From the NCBI GenBank assembly GCA_964368605.1, contig CAYJBP010000042.1, positions 1 to 17,738 on the forward strand: a stretch of DNA of 17,738 nucleotides, written 5' to 3'. This document shows, piece after piece, positions 1 to 7,866 of the stretch; positions within the stretch are counted from its first letter, which is position 1, and every line of letters begins with the position of its first letter. Made by a program: the position numbers and the translations under genes. The DNA is from CAYJBP01 sp964368605. Its GTDB lineage: Bacteria; Bacillota; Dehalobacteriia; UBA4068. A model generated the notes under the pieces. It saw only the letters and a program-made list of their open reading frames with translations, made no database searches and had not been told where the DNA came from.

Positions 1-26
1 GTTACTTTTTGCGACCAAAAAGTAAC
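1..26. repeat. Perfect 11-bp inverted repeat with CGAC loop
   Basis: Bases 1–11 (GTTACTTTTTG) pair perfectly with 16–26 (CAAAAAGTAAC) around the loop CGAC. It starts exactly at the window edge, so it may extend further left. No T run follows on either visible side, which argues against a simple intrinsic terminator. A dispersed intergenic hairpin repeat is the more likely explanation, by inference. Confidence 0.6.
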
Positions 27-146
27 AATCCCCCTCTGCAATAAAAGAAACTACAAAAGCAAGTGTAGGAAGGGACAAGAAAGCCTAACTATTCACGAAA
101 CACAAACCAAACTAACTATCCTCCAAAAAACATAAATAACCCACAA

Positions 147-203
147 TCCAGCTAGCAATAGGCAACAAAAAACTAAAATAGTCCAGCTAACAATAGGTAA
201 CAA
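147..203 (+). repeat. Imperfect direct repeat pair, 22 nt each
   Basis: Positions 147–168 and 182–203 match at 20 of 22 bases. They read TCCAGCTAGCAATAGGCAAC and TCCAGCTAACAATAGGTAAC, each followed by AA. The unit-to-unit distance is 35 nt. No third copy is visible nearby and no function can be assigned. Confidence 0.6.
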
Positions 204-216
204 TAACCCAAACAGC

Positions 217-236
217 GGAATGGTCAAGACCATTCC
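217..236. repeat. Perfect 9-bp inverted repeat, REP-like
   Basis: GGAATGGTC (217–225) is followed by AA and then its exact reverse complement GACCATTCC (228–236). As a folded hairpin it would have 8 bp with a CAAG loop. There is no flanking T run. It resembles a short intergenic palindromic element. Its copy number elsewhere in the genome is unknown. Confidence 0.5.
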
Positions 237-346
237 CTACAAAACACTAACAAATCAAAAAATACCAAAGCTGGGCTGGGTTCGGATTATATCGGCTAGG
301 CTAGGGGCGACCTCATTTTTTCCACCCCCCAAAACCCATTTCCCTC

Positions 347-375
347 TTGACTAAAGCAGGCATTTTTGATAAAAT
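347..375 (+). promoter_or_regulatory. purA operon promoter (sigma-A type)
   Basis: TTGACT at 347–352 is separated by 17 bp from TAAAAT at 370–375. The -10 is preceded by TGA, an extended -10 motif. Transcription would start near 382 and give a very short leader before the TTGGAGG ribosome binding site at 394–400. That leaves no room for a riboswitch or T-box in this leader. Confidence 0.75.
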
Positions 376-408
376 TAAGTGTCCTGTTAATAATTGGAGG
401 TATAAATC

Positions 409-1683
409 ATGAAATCTTTAGTAATTGTAGGTGCGCAGTGGGGCGATGAAGGTAAAGGCAAAATTACCGACTTTTTAGCCGATCAGGCCGATATGGTGGT
501 GCGCTCCCAAGGCGGCAATAATGCCGGCCATACCGTAATTAATGGCGATGATATTTATAAATTCCACCTCATCCCATCCGGGATTTTGTACAATAATACC
601 GATTGCATTATCGCCAACGGTGTAGTGCTGGACTTAGAGGTGCTTTTTAAGGAATTAGACGACTTAATTGCCCGCGGCATCGATTGCTCGGCTTTGGCCA
701 TCTCGGAGCGAGCCCATTTAATTATGCCCTATCATAAACAAATGGATGCCCTGCAAGAAGATATCAAGGCCGGCCAAAAAATCGGCACAACCAAGCGTGG
801 TATCGGCCCTGCCTATATGGATAAGGCCGCCCGTGATGGCATTCGTCTTGCTGATTTGCTTAATTTTGACAAATTCTGCGAGCGCCTAGCCTATAATCTT
901 AATGATAAAAAACGCTGGTTGGGGGATAATACTCCTAAATACGAAGATTTAATTGCCATTTATAAGCCCCTGGCCGAGCGAATTCGTCCTTTTGTTAAAG
1001 ATACCGCTCCAATTATCAACAAAGCCCTCGATCAAGGCCAAAAAGTGCTGTTTGAGGGCGCACAAGGTGCTTTGCTGGATATCGATCATGGCACCTATCC
1101 CTTTGTAACTTCTTCTAATCCGGTAGCCGGCGGCGTTTGCACCGGCAGCGGTGTCGGCCCCACCAAAATCAATAGGGTGCTGGGCATTTTTAAGGCCTAT
1201 ATTACCAGGGTGGGCGATGGCCCTTTCCCCTCGGAATTAACCGATAAACAAGGCGAATACCTGCGTGAAAAAGGTGCCGAATACGGGGTTACCACCGGCC
1301 GCCCCCGCCGTTGCGGTTGGCTGGATTTGCCGGTTCTTAAATATGTAAATATGATTAATGGCATTACCGATTTGGCCATGACCAAAATGGATATTCTCGA
1401 CGATTTGGCCGAGATACCGATTTGCACAGCCTATAAATACCGAGGCGAAATTATTGATTACTTGCCCACCGATTTGGAATTTTTGGCAGAATGCGAACCG
1501 GTTTTCGAGAACTTACCCGGCTGGCAAGCGCCTACAGCCCATTTGCAAAATTATGACGACTTGCCCCAAAAAGCCAAAGATTTTATAAGCTATATCGAAA
1601 AAGCAGCCCAAGTGCCGATTAGCATAATTTCTACCGGTGCCGACCGTAATGATACGATAATTCGCTGCGATTTATTCGCATAG
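409..1683 (+). CDS. purA: Adenylosuccinate synthetase
   Basis: It catalyses the first committed step of AMP synthesis from IMP: IMP + aspartate + GTP gives adenylosuccinate in the cytosol. The 424-residue length is normal for bacterial PurA. Visible hallmarks are the N-terminal GTP-binding loop WGDEGKGK (residues 11–18, with catalytic Asp13), GGNNAGHTV carrying catalytic His41, the IMP-binding GTTKRGIGP segment, the late GVTTGRPRRCGW switch region, and a C-terminal STGADRNDTI guanine-recognition segment. The ATG is preceded by TTGGAGG at 8-nt spacing. It is first in an operon with hisS, which begins 11 nt after the purA stop, and aspS. PurA and AspRS both consume aspartate, but a regulatory link is only inference. 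Confidence 0.98.
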   Translation: MKSLVIVGAQWGDEGKGKITDFLADQADMVVRSQGGNNAGHTVINGDDIYKFHLIPSGILYNNTDCIIANGVVLDLEVLFKELDDLIARGIDCSALAISERAHLIMPYHKQMDALQEDIKAGQKIGTTKRGIGPAYMDKAARDGIRLADLLNFDKFCERLAYNLNDKKRWLGDNTPKYEDLIAIYKPLAERIRPFVKDTAPIINKALDQGQKVLFEGAQGALLDIDHGTYPFVTSSNPVAGGVCTGSGVGPTKINRVLGIFKAYITRVGDGPFPSELTDKQGEYLREKGAEYGVTTGRPRRCGWLDLPVLKYVNMINGITDLAMTKMDILDDLAEIPICTAYKYRGEIIDYLPTDLEFLAECEPVFENLPGWQAPTAHLQNYDDLPQKAKDFISYIEKAAQVPISIISTGADRNDTIIRCDLFA

Positions 1684-1694
1684 GGGGGGAAAAT

Positions 1695-2954
1695 ATGAGC
1701 ATTACCAGGCCTCGTGGGGTTAATGATCTTTTGCCGGAAACCACAGCTAAATGGCGTGAGGTAGAAGCACTTTTGCATTTAATGGCCGAGGAATACGGCT
1801 TTGGCGAAATAAGAACCCCCATTTTTGAGCAAACTATGCTCTTTGCCCGTGGTGTGGGCGAAACCACCGATATTGTTCAAAAAGAAATGTATACCTTTAA
1901 CGACAGAAGCGATCGCTCGCTTACCCTAAGGCCGGAAAATACAGCAGCCGTTTGCCGTGCTTATCTGGAGAATAAGCTTTATGGCCAGGCGGCCAATCAT
2001 AAGCTATATTATTTAGGGCCAATGTTTCGTTACGAGCGGCCGCAAGCAGGCCGTTTTAGGCAATTTCATCAATTTGGCCTGGAAATTTTAGGCACTAAAT
2101 CGCCCTTGGCCGATGCCGAAATTATTGCCTTTGCCTGCGACTTTTTTAGAAGAATCGGCGTGGACGATTTAAAAGTGCATTTAAATAGCGTGGGCTGCCC
2201 CAATTGCCGCAGCGCTTATCGCAGCCTATTGCAGGACTTTTTGCAACCCAATCTTGATGCTTTATGCGGCGATTGTCAAAATCGTTATGAGCGTAATCCC
2301 TTAAGAATTCTTGATTGCAAAAAGGAGGCTTGCGCCCTGCATTATCAAGGCGCACCTAAAATTAGCGATCATCTTTGTGCGGAATGTGCCGAGCATTTTG
2401 AGCAAGTTCAGCAATTATTGGCCGCAGCCGGCCTAAAATATGTGCTGGATACCGGCCTGGTAAGGGGCTTGGATTATTATACCAAAACAGCCTTCGAGAT
2501 TCGTTCCGAGGCAATCGGTGCTCAAAGCGCCCTTTGCGGCGGCGGCCGTTATGATGGATTAATGGCCGAAATCGGCGATAAAGATATACCCGGCATCGGC
2601 TATGCAATGGGCATAGAGCGGGTATTCCAGGTGCTTGCAGCCGTTAATCAGGATATCGAAATAGATAATCATCCCGATGCCTATATTATCAGCATCGATC
2701 AGCCCGAAGCCCAAAAATCGGCTTTTGCCCTGGCCAATGATTTACGCAAGGCCGGCCTAAAAACGGAGCTAAACTTTGAGGCAAAAAGCATTAAGGCACA
2801 GCTAAAAGCCGCCAACAATGCTAAAGCAGCCTGGGCGATTATCATAGCCGAAAATGAATTAGCCTATGGCAAAGCCACGCTTAAAAATATGGCCAATTCC
2901 GAGCAATTGGAATTACCCTTTGGCGAGATTAGGGCATTTTTGTTTGGCGCTTAG
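1695..2954 (+). CDS. hisS: Histidyl-tRNA synthetase
   Basis: A class II aminoacyl-tRNA synthetase that attaches histidine to tRNA-His. The 419-residue product shows the N-terminal RGVNDLLPE signature, TLRPENTA, motif 2 (FRYERPQAGRFRQFHQFG, about residues 111–128), the histidine-specific LVRGLDYYT (255–263), GGGRYDGL and motif 3 GIGYAMGIERV. A C-terminal anticodon-binding domain starts near residue 325. The insertion domain carries four cysteine pairs (C168/C171, C191/C194, C208/C213, C228/C231), a pattern I associate with Bacillota HisRS, probably structural and possibly metal-binding. The start follows a purine-rich AGGGGGGAAAAT sequence right after the purA stop, so translation is probably coupled. 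No T-box leader precedes it. Confidence 0.98.
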   Translation: MSITRPRGVNDLLPETTAKWREVEALLHLMAEEYGFGEIRTPIFEQTMLFARGVGETTDIVQKEMYTFNDRSDRSLTLRPENTAAVCRAYLENKLYGQAANHKLYYLGPMFRYERPQAGRFRQFHQFGLEILGTKSPLADAEIIAFACDFFRRIGVDDLKVHLNSVGCPNCRSAYRSLLQDFLQPNLDALCGDCQNRYERNPLRILDCKKEACALHYQGAPKISDHLCAECAEHFEQVQQLLAAAGLKYVLDTGLVRGLDYYTKTAFEIRSEAIGAQSALCGGGRYDGLMAEIGDKDIPGIGYAMGIERVFQVLAAVNQDIEIDNHPDAYIISIDQPEAQKSAFALANDLRKAGLKTELNFEAKSIKAQLKAANNAKAAWAIIIAENELAYGKATLKNMANSEQLELPFGEIRAFLFGA

Positions 2955-2994
2955 TTTTAAATTAAATATATAAATCAAGAAAGAGGAAATTTTT

Positions 2995-4761
2995 ATGAAC
3001 AGAACTAATTATTGCGGCCGCTTGCGCAAAGAGCATGTTGGCGCCGAGGTTGTTTTAACCGGTTGGGTGCAAGTGCGCCGCGACCATGGCGGCCTAATCT
3101 TTGTCGATTTGCGTGATAGAGAAGGCTTAGTACAGGTAGTATTTAGCCCCGAGGCCGATGCCGAAATGTTTAAGCAGGCCGAAACTGTGCGTAATGAATA
3201 TGTATTGCAGGTAAAGGGCAAAGTACGCTTACGCCCCGAAGGCACGGCTAACCCCAACTTAGCCACCGGCGAGGTGGATGTGGTGGCCGGCGAGCTTAGT
3301 GTTTTAAATGCAGCCAAAAACCCGCCCTTTTATATTGAAGACGACTTAAACTGCGATGAACTTTTGCGCCTAAAATACCGTTATTTGGATTTGCGCCGCC
3401 CGGAAATGCAGCAAGCCTTGCGTTTGCGTCATAAAACCACGATTGCGATGCGTCATTTCCTGGATGAGGCCGATTTCTTTGAAATCGAAACCCCGATTTT
3501 ATGCAAAAGCTCGCCTGAAGGTGCTAGGGATTATCTGGTGCCGTCTAGGGTGCATCCCGGCGAATTTTTCGCCTTGCCGCAAAGCCCCCAGCTATTTAAG
3601 CAATTATTGATGGTAGGCGGCTATGATCGCTATTTCCAAATTGCCCGCTGCTTTAGGGATGAAGATTTACGTGCCGATCGTCAGCCGGAATTTACCCAGC
3701 TAGACATGGAGATGTCTTTTGTTGAGGAAGAGGATGTTCGTTCTTTAACCGAGCAAATGCTCTCTTTTGTATTCAAAGAGGCTTTAGGCAAAGAAATTGC
3801 CACCCCCTTTAAGGCCATCCCCTATGAGGAGGCTATGAATCGTTATGGTTCGGATAAGCCGGATTTACGTTTCGGCATGGAGCTAATCGATATTGCCGAT
3901 ATTGCCATCGAAAGCGATTTTAAGGTTTTTGCTTCGGTTGCTAAAAATGGCGGTTGGGTACGTGGTATTAATGCTAAAAACTGCGGCCATTATTCGCGCA
4001 AGGAAATGGACGATTTAACTAAATTTGTAGGTATTTTTGGGGCAAAAGGCCTGGCCTACATCATTGTTGAGGAAAATGAATTGCGTTCGCCAATTAGCAA
4101 ATTCTTTAGTGAGGAGCAATTAAAGGCTATTTGCGAGCGTATGGATGCCAAGCCCGGCGATGTACTAATGTTTGTAGCCGACAGCCCTTCGGTAGCGGCC
4201 GATAGCCTAGGCCATTTGCGGCAGGAAATTGCCAAAAGGGAAAATCTAATTGATGAAGAAGAGCTAAACTTCTTATGGGTAACCGATTTCCCCCTATTCG
4301 ATTATGATGAGGAGGAAAAGCGTTGGGTAGCAGTGCATCATCCTTTTACCGCACCTAAAGACGAAGATTTAGCATTATTGGAGAGCGATCCCGGTAAAGT
4401 AAGGGCTAAAGCTTATGATGTAATCTTAAATGGTGTGGAATTAGGCGGCGGTAGTGTAAGGATACATCGCCGCGAGATTCAAAGCCGTATTTTTGCCTTA
4501 TTGGGCTTAACCGAAGAGGAAAGCTTGGATAAATTTGGTTATTTACTGGAGGCTTTTGAATACGGAGCACCGCCGCATGGCGGCATAGCCTTTGGCCTAG
4601 ACAGAATGGTAATGTTGATGGCCAATAAAGGCAGTATCCGTGATGTAATTGCCTTCCCTAAAACCCAAAGTGCCAGTGATATGATGGTACAAGCACCATC
4701 CCCGGTAGCAGGCAAGCAATTAAGAGAGCTATCGATTAAAATAGCAGAAAAAGCCAAATAG
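2995..4761 (+). CDS. aspS: Aspartyl-tRNA synthetase, bacterial type
   Basis: It charges tRNA-Asp with aspartate. The 588-residue length is normal for the bacterial form with a GAD insertion. Domains in order are an N-terminal OB-fold anticodon-binding domain (about 1–110), the class II catalytic core with RYLDLRRPEMQ and motif 2 (FRDEDLRADRQPEFTQLD, 220–237), the GAD insertion (roughly 290–430), and motif 3 GGIAFGLDRMVMLM near the C-terminus. The anticodon loop reads RRDHGG with His at position 31. A His there has been linked to non-discriminating enzymes that also charge tRNA-Asn, so the organism may make Asn-tRNA through GatCAB (inference). The start has AGAGGA seven nucleotides upstream and lies 40 nt after hisS. 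It is the last gene of the operon, before a strong terminator. Confidence 0.97.
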   Translation: MNRTNYCGRLRKEHVGAEVVLTGWVQVRRDHGGLIFVDLRDREGLVQVVFSPEADAEMFKQAETVRNEYVLQVKGKVRLRPEGTANPNLATGEVDVVAGELSVLNAAKNPPFYIEDDLNCDELLRLKYRYLDLRRPEMQQALRLRHKTTIAMRHFLDEADFFEIETPILCKSSPEGARDYLVPSRVHPGEFFALPQSPQLFKQLLMVGGYDRYFQIARCFRDEDLRADRQPEFTQLDMEMSFVEEEDVRSLTEQMLSFVFKEALGKEIATPFKAIPYEEAMNRYGSDKPDLRFGMELIDIADIAIESDFKVFASVAKNGGWVRGINAKNCGHYSRKEMDDLTKFVGIFGAKGLAYIIVEENELRSPISKFFSEEQLKAICERMDAKPGDVLMFVADSPSVAADSLGHLRQEIAKRENLIDEEELNFLWVTDFPLFDYDEEEKRWVAVHHPFTAPKDEDLALLESDPGKVRAKAYDVILNGVELGGGSVRIHRREIQSRIFALLGLTEEESLDKFGYLLEAFEYGAPPHGGIAFGLDRMVMLMANKGSIRDVIAFPKTQSASDMMVQAPSPVAGKQLRELSIKIAEKAK

Positions 4762-4788
4762 TTAAAGGGTTTTAGATTTTAGCTAGAC

Positions 4789-4834
4789 AAAAAGGGGCTG
4801 TCGCAAATGAAACAATTTGCGACAGCCCCTTTTT
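4789..4834. terminator. Bidirectional intrinsic terminator, 20-bp perfect stem
   Basis: Bases 4789–4808 (AAAAAGGGGCTGTCGCAAAT) pair perfectly with 4815–4834 around the loop GAAACA. The A run on the left and T run on the right give a U tract on either strand. It can therefore end both the purA–hisS–aspS transcript and the converging flavoprotein–MFS transcript, whose last gene stops at 4849. Confidence 0.92.
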
Positions 4835-4848
4835 TAAATATTTATTAG

Positions 4849-6063
4849 TTAAACTTGAACTTGGTTTTTCATGCCTCTGGTTGAATATACAAAAATCAGA
4901 AATGCCGAAACCGTAAAGACCGAAAAGGCAATAAAAATATACTCAACACCGAGGAAGTCGGCCAAGAAGCCGCCAACCATATTACCAATAATACCTGCTA
5001 AACCACCATTTAAAGCCATGGCGAAGGTAATAGCGCTGGCTTTCATTCTGGTATCAACAATTTCGCCGATATAATTAAGGGCGGCCGGTAAGAATATACC
5101 AAATGATAAACCTTGCAGTACCTGAACCGCAATCAGCATATTAACACTGGGCACTAAAATATTAATAATTACCCTGATAATCATTGCAAAAAAGGCAAAG
5201 CGCAATAGCTGATAGATTTTAAATCTTGAGGAAAGCTTGCTAAATAGCAACATAATCGGGAATTCGCTTAAGCCCATAACAAACCAGGCCATGCCCAAAT
5301 CGCCGCTATCACCGCCAACGCTTTGCATTAAAACAGGCAAATATGTTTGAATAGAAATAAGGCCGATACCAAAAAAAGTCATGCTTATAACCAGTAATAA
5401 ATATTTTCTATCTGATAATAAAGTTGTAATAACCGAAAAATAGGATTCCTTTTTCTCTGCTGTTTCTTTTTGCGGCTTTTCTTGAATTGGGATACTATCG
5501 AGGAAAAGCATGAAGAAGGCGGTAAGGCCTGCAAAAATTGCATGAATGAAGAAAAGGCTATCCAGGCCAATTGCCGCAAATACCTGGCCGAAGATTAAGG
5601 CGGTAACCGCAAAGAATAAAGAGGCAATACCACGAGTTACACCATAGTTAAAATACGGTCTTTTTTGATGAATACGAGTGCCCCAGCTATCAATTAAGCT
5701 CATCAAGCTACGCTCGGTAATACCCATCGAAAAAATAGATAAAAAGGCCAGGGGTATAACTGCAATGGTCATTTGCAGGGCAAATGCTGCCGGTATCGAT
5801 AATAGCATAAGGGCAATTGCTATTCGCTTTAGCGGTATTCTAAAATCTGCTAAATAGCCTACCAAAGAAGGTGTAATAGTGGCCAGTACCGAAATACCTG
5901 TCATCGCCAAACCAATTTGCGAATTGGAAAAGCCGTTTTCGATTAAATAGGTAACTACAAATGAAAAATAAATACAAAATGCGCCCCAATAAAAAGACTG
6001 AACACAGGCATAAAAGAAATTAACTTTAAATTTCTCAAATTTAGTAGGATTACTATTAGTCAT
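4849..6063 (-). CDS. MFS transporter, MFS_1-like family
   Basis: A 404-residue integral membrane protein dominated by hydrophobic helices, consistent with the 12-helix major facilitator fold. It has a central charged cytoplasmic loop near the middle (about residues 195–210, rich in Lys/Glu/Gln) between the two six-helix halves. The early loop GYLADFRIPLKR corresponds to the MFS signature after helix 2. The SWGTRIHQKRPYFNYGVTRG region resembles the conserved loop of the MFS_1-like/sugar- or nucleoside-proton symporter group. Substrate cannot be read from sequence. Start: AAGGAG seven nucleotides before the ATG. It lies 28 nt downstream of the flavoprotein gene, on the same strand, and most likely imports or exports that enzyme's substrate or product (inference). 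Confidence 0.88.
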   Translation of the reverse strand: MTNSNPTKFEKFKVNFFYACVQSFYWGAFCIYFSFVVTYLIENGFSNSQIGLAMTGISVLATITPSLVGYLADFRIPLKRIAIALMLLSIPAAFALQMTIAVIPLAFLSIFSMGITERSLMSLIDSWGTRIHQKRPYFNYGVTRGIASLFFAVTALIFGQVFAAIGLDSLFFIHAIFAGLTAFFMLFLDSIPIQEKPQKETAEKKESYFSVITTLLSDRKYLLLVISMTFFGIGLISIQTYLPVLMQSVGGDSGDLGMAWFVMGLSEFPIMLLFSKLSSRFKIYQLLRFAFFAMIIRVIINILVPSVNMLIAVQVLQGLSFGIFLPAALNYIGEIVDTRMKASAITFAMALNGGLAGIIGNMVGGFLADFLGVEYIFIAFSVFTVSAFLIFVYSTRGMKNQVQV

Positions 6064-6091
6064 AATCTATCTCCTTCACTTTAAATTTTAT

Positions 6092-7513
6092 TTACTGGCT
6101 GTCTGCATATTTTGCAGCTTCCTGGGCAGCTCTTCTTCCCGAGTAAATATTATTGGCATTACAAGAGCCTGGAATAAAGATAGAATAGTAATCACGCCAT
6201 AATTTACCACCATCTACGCCGGCAACATAAAGGCCGGGTATCGGCTTATGCGTTCTGGAAAGAACCTCCATCTTGCGATTATAATCGATGCCTTCAACCG
6301 AGTTTACAAATTGATAGCCATCTTCCCAGCCATAAAACGGCGCTTCAAAAGCATGTAAATAATCGGGATTTTTTTCAAAATCGGCATCAAACCCTGTTTG
6401 GCAAGCATTATTATAGGTTTCAATAGTTTGTTTTAAGCTATTAGCATCAAGACCGAGCTTTTCGGCCAATTCTTCGATTGAATTTGCCTTAAAAATACCT
6501 TCTTCATTTTCGGCTGCCAGCTTGGTAAATGTTTGATAAACATCTCTGCCACCGGCATCGCTAAAGTTTTTAAGCTTTTTATCATCAAAGATTGTAAAAC
6601 TGCGTTCTTGGGTAAGTGCGGCAGAAACAGCAAAAGCAAATAATTTTAAAGAGCAAGATTCGTCTACATAACGCTCGGCATCTTGGTTTACACTGATATA
6701 ATATGGATGAGCACCGGGGCGGCTAATTACATAATCTAACCAATTACTTACTTTTTTCATTTGGCGAGGAATAATATCACCAATTAAGTTGCAATGGTCT
6801 ACCAGACTTTTAGCCCCTGCATCTATACACATATTAATAGTAGAACCATCTGGTGAAGCAACGCCTCTAAAGGCAAAATCGGTACGGCCAATAGCATTAT
6901 GCATCATTTCCTCATTTAAGATATAACCACCACCGGCCACAATTACCGAGCTACAATCAATTCTAAGCTTTGTATCGCCGTTTTGAATAGCAATAATGCC
7001 ACTAATTTTGCCATCATCAAAAAGCAAACTATTGCCTTTGGTATTAGTTAAAAGTGTGCCGCCATTTTTTTCAAAAGCTGCCAGCATTTTTTTTGAAGGA
7101 GAAGCTCCATTTTCTTTTTTCCAAGCATGGAATACCGGGGCATTAATATCGCCTACTGTATAAGGCTCCAGCTCCTCGATAAATTCCACGCCTTGGGCCA
7201 TCAGCCAGGCAATATTATCACCCGATGCCGTAACCAAATCCTTCCACATAAAGGCATTTACTTGATGATTGAATAGGCGTAATTCCTGATTTACCAAAGC
7301 CATGGCATCTACATGAACACCTTGCTTTTTGGAAATAGGAGATTCTACCGCCATAGCGCCATAGGTAACATTCCAGTTGCCGCCGGCACGATTGCATGAT
7401 TCGATAAGAATAACCTTCTTACCTAATTCCGCAGCCTGCACAGCAGCACATAGGCCACTAACCCCGGAGCCGACAACTACGATATCGCAAGCCAATTTCT
7501 TACTGTTTTCCAT
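6092..7513 (-). CDS. FAD-dependent oxidoreductase, fumarate-reductase-flavoprotein-like
   Basis: A 473-residue FAD_binding_2-type flavoprotein. The N-terminal Rossmann motif is VVVGSGVSGLCAA (GxGxxG at 15–20), with an acidic residue in LIES (E38) for the FAD ribose. The C-terminal FAD segment is PIPGLYVAGVDGG followed by SGRRAAQEA. There is no signal peptide, haem motif or FMN domain, so it is probably a soluble cytoplasmic reductase or dehydrogenase needing a separate electron donor. The usual fumarate-reductase residues (the His of HTxGG and the Arg of GANRLGG) are replaced by VNSVEGI and GSCNANNIYSG, so fumarate is an unlikely substrate. The start at 7513 is chosen because AGGAG lies 8 nt upstream. 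A longer frame to 7564 lacks a good site. It is co-transcribed with the MFS gene and divergent from an HxlR-type regulator. Confidence 0.88.
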   Translation of the reverse strand: MENSKKLACDIVVVGSGVSGLCAAVQAAELGKKVILIESCNRAGGNWNVTYGAMAVESPISKKQGVHVDAMALVNQELRLFNHQVNAFMWKDLVTASGDNIAWLMAQGVEFIEELEPYTVGDINAPVFHAWKKENGASPSKKMLAAFEKNGGTLLTNTKGNSLLFDDGKISGIIAIQNGDTKLRIDCSSVIVAGGGYILNEEMMHNAIGRTDFAFRGVASPDGSTINMCIDAGAKSLVDHCNLIGDIIPRQMKKVSNWLDYVISRPGAHPYYISVNQDAERYVDESCSLKLFAFAVSAALTQERSFTIFDDKKLKNFSDAGGRDVYQTFTKLAAENEEGIFKANSIEELAEKLGLDANSLKQTIETYNNACQTGFDADFEKNPDYLHAFEAPFYGWEDGYQFVNSVEGIDYNRKMEVLSRTHKPIPGLYVAGVDGGKLWRDYYSIFIPGSCNANNIYSGRRAAQEAAKYADSQ

Positions 7514-7597
7514 TTGATTTACTCCTAACCTTTTAATTTTAAGACAGCAATTACTTGCTGCCAAATTAAATGCTTTAATATATGCTTAGCCTTATTA

Positions 7598-7625
7598 ATA
7601 ATAGTTAAACCTTTGGATATATCAA
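7598..7625 (-). promoter_or_regulatory. Candidate promoter of the flavoprotein–MFS operon
   Basis: On the minus strand, TTGATA (7625–7620) and TATTAT (7603–7598) are separated by 16 bp. Transcription would start near 7590, leaving a leader of about 75 nt that contains the small CAGCAA/TTGCTG inverted repeat. Plausible, but the region is AT-rich and other hexamers could serve. Confidence 0.5.
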
Positions 7626-7747
7626 ACAGTTTATTGCCTTTTATTCTCTATCCAATATTTATATAATTTAAATTAATTGATTTTTTAATCTGTTTATTGC
7701 ATAAACATTATCATTTGCGCAGAATTAATACAAGTACGCAATAAAAT

Positions 7748-7779
7748 TAAGCCAAGTATAAAAAATTATACTTGGCTTA
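7748..7779. promoter_or_regulatory. Perfect 14-bp dyad, candidate operator
   Basis: TAAGCCAAGTATAA (7748–7761), spacer AAAA, then TTATACTTGGCTTA (7766–7779) is a perfect palindrome. It ends 15 bp before the -35 of the regulator promoter and lies upstream of the flavoprotein promoter. It is outside either predicted transcript, so it is unlikely to be a terminator. An operator for the adjacent HxlR-type regulator is the simplest reading (inference). Confidence 0.6.
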
Positions 7780-7794
7780 GGTGTTTCTAACGCA

Positions 7795-7823
7795 TTGATT
7801 TGTTTTTCTGTTTGGTTTATACT
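7795..7823 (+). promoter_or_regulatory. Promoter of the HxlR-type regulator
   Basis: TTGATT at 7795–7800, a 17-bp spacer and TATACT at 7818–7823 form a good sigma-A promoter. It implies a start of transcription near 7830. This excludes an ATG at 7795 as the translation start and supports the ATG at 7867. Confidence 0.65.
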
Positions 7824-7866
7824 TAAAAAACCAGCAAAAAATGTAAAAATGAGGAATAAAAATAGT

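Larger units (their letters stand above)
1..408. other. Non-coding leader region upstream of purA
   Basis: No convincing coding frame is present. The stretch is A-rich on the plus strand. It holds a perfect hairpin at its left edge (1–26), an imperfect direct repeat pair (147–168 and 182–203), a tight perfect inverted repeat (217–236), short G-rich tandem words near 270–306, and the purA promoter (347–375). The accumulation of small repeats suggests a repeat-rich intergenic region rather than a decayed gene. Whether an upstream gene ends just before the window cannot be seen. Confidence 0.6.
7514..7866. other. Divergent intergenic control region, AT-rich
   Basis: This 353-bp stretch has no supported gene. 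It contains a minus-strand promoter for the flavoprotein operon (7598–7625), a plus-strand promoter for the regulator (7795–7823), a perfect 14-bp dyad (7748–7779) between them, and a small inverted repeat CAGCAA-TTAC-TTGCTG (7545–7560) in the flavoprotein leader. It is clearly more AT-rich than the flanking housekeeping genes. Confidence 0.7.

Noticed and set aside
1..26. Intrinsic terminator of a gene left of the window
   Set aside because: The hairpin is perfect but AT-rich and lacks a following T run on either visible side.
2955..2994. T-box or other leader controlling hisS or aspS
   Set aside because: The gaps before hisS (11 nt) and aspS (40 nt) are too short, and the purA leader is only about 25 nt.
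7514..7564. Upstream start at 7564 for the flavoprotein
   Set aside because: The added 17 residues are not flavoprotein-like, while ATG 7513 has AGGAG at 8-nt spacing directly before the Rossmann motif.
7795..7866. Longer N-terminus for the HxlR-type regulator starting at ATG 7795
   Set aside because: That ATG lies within the promoter -35 region. The extra residues do not look like HxlR, and ATG 7867 has its own GAGGA site.
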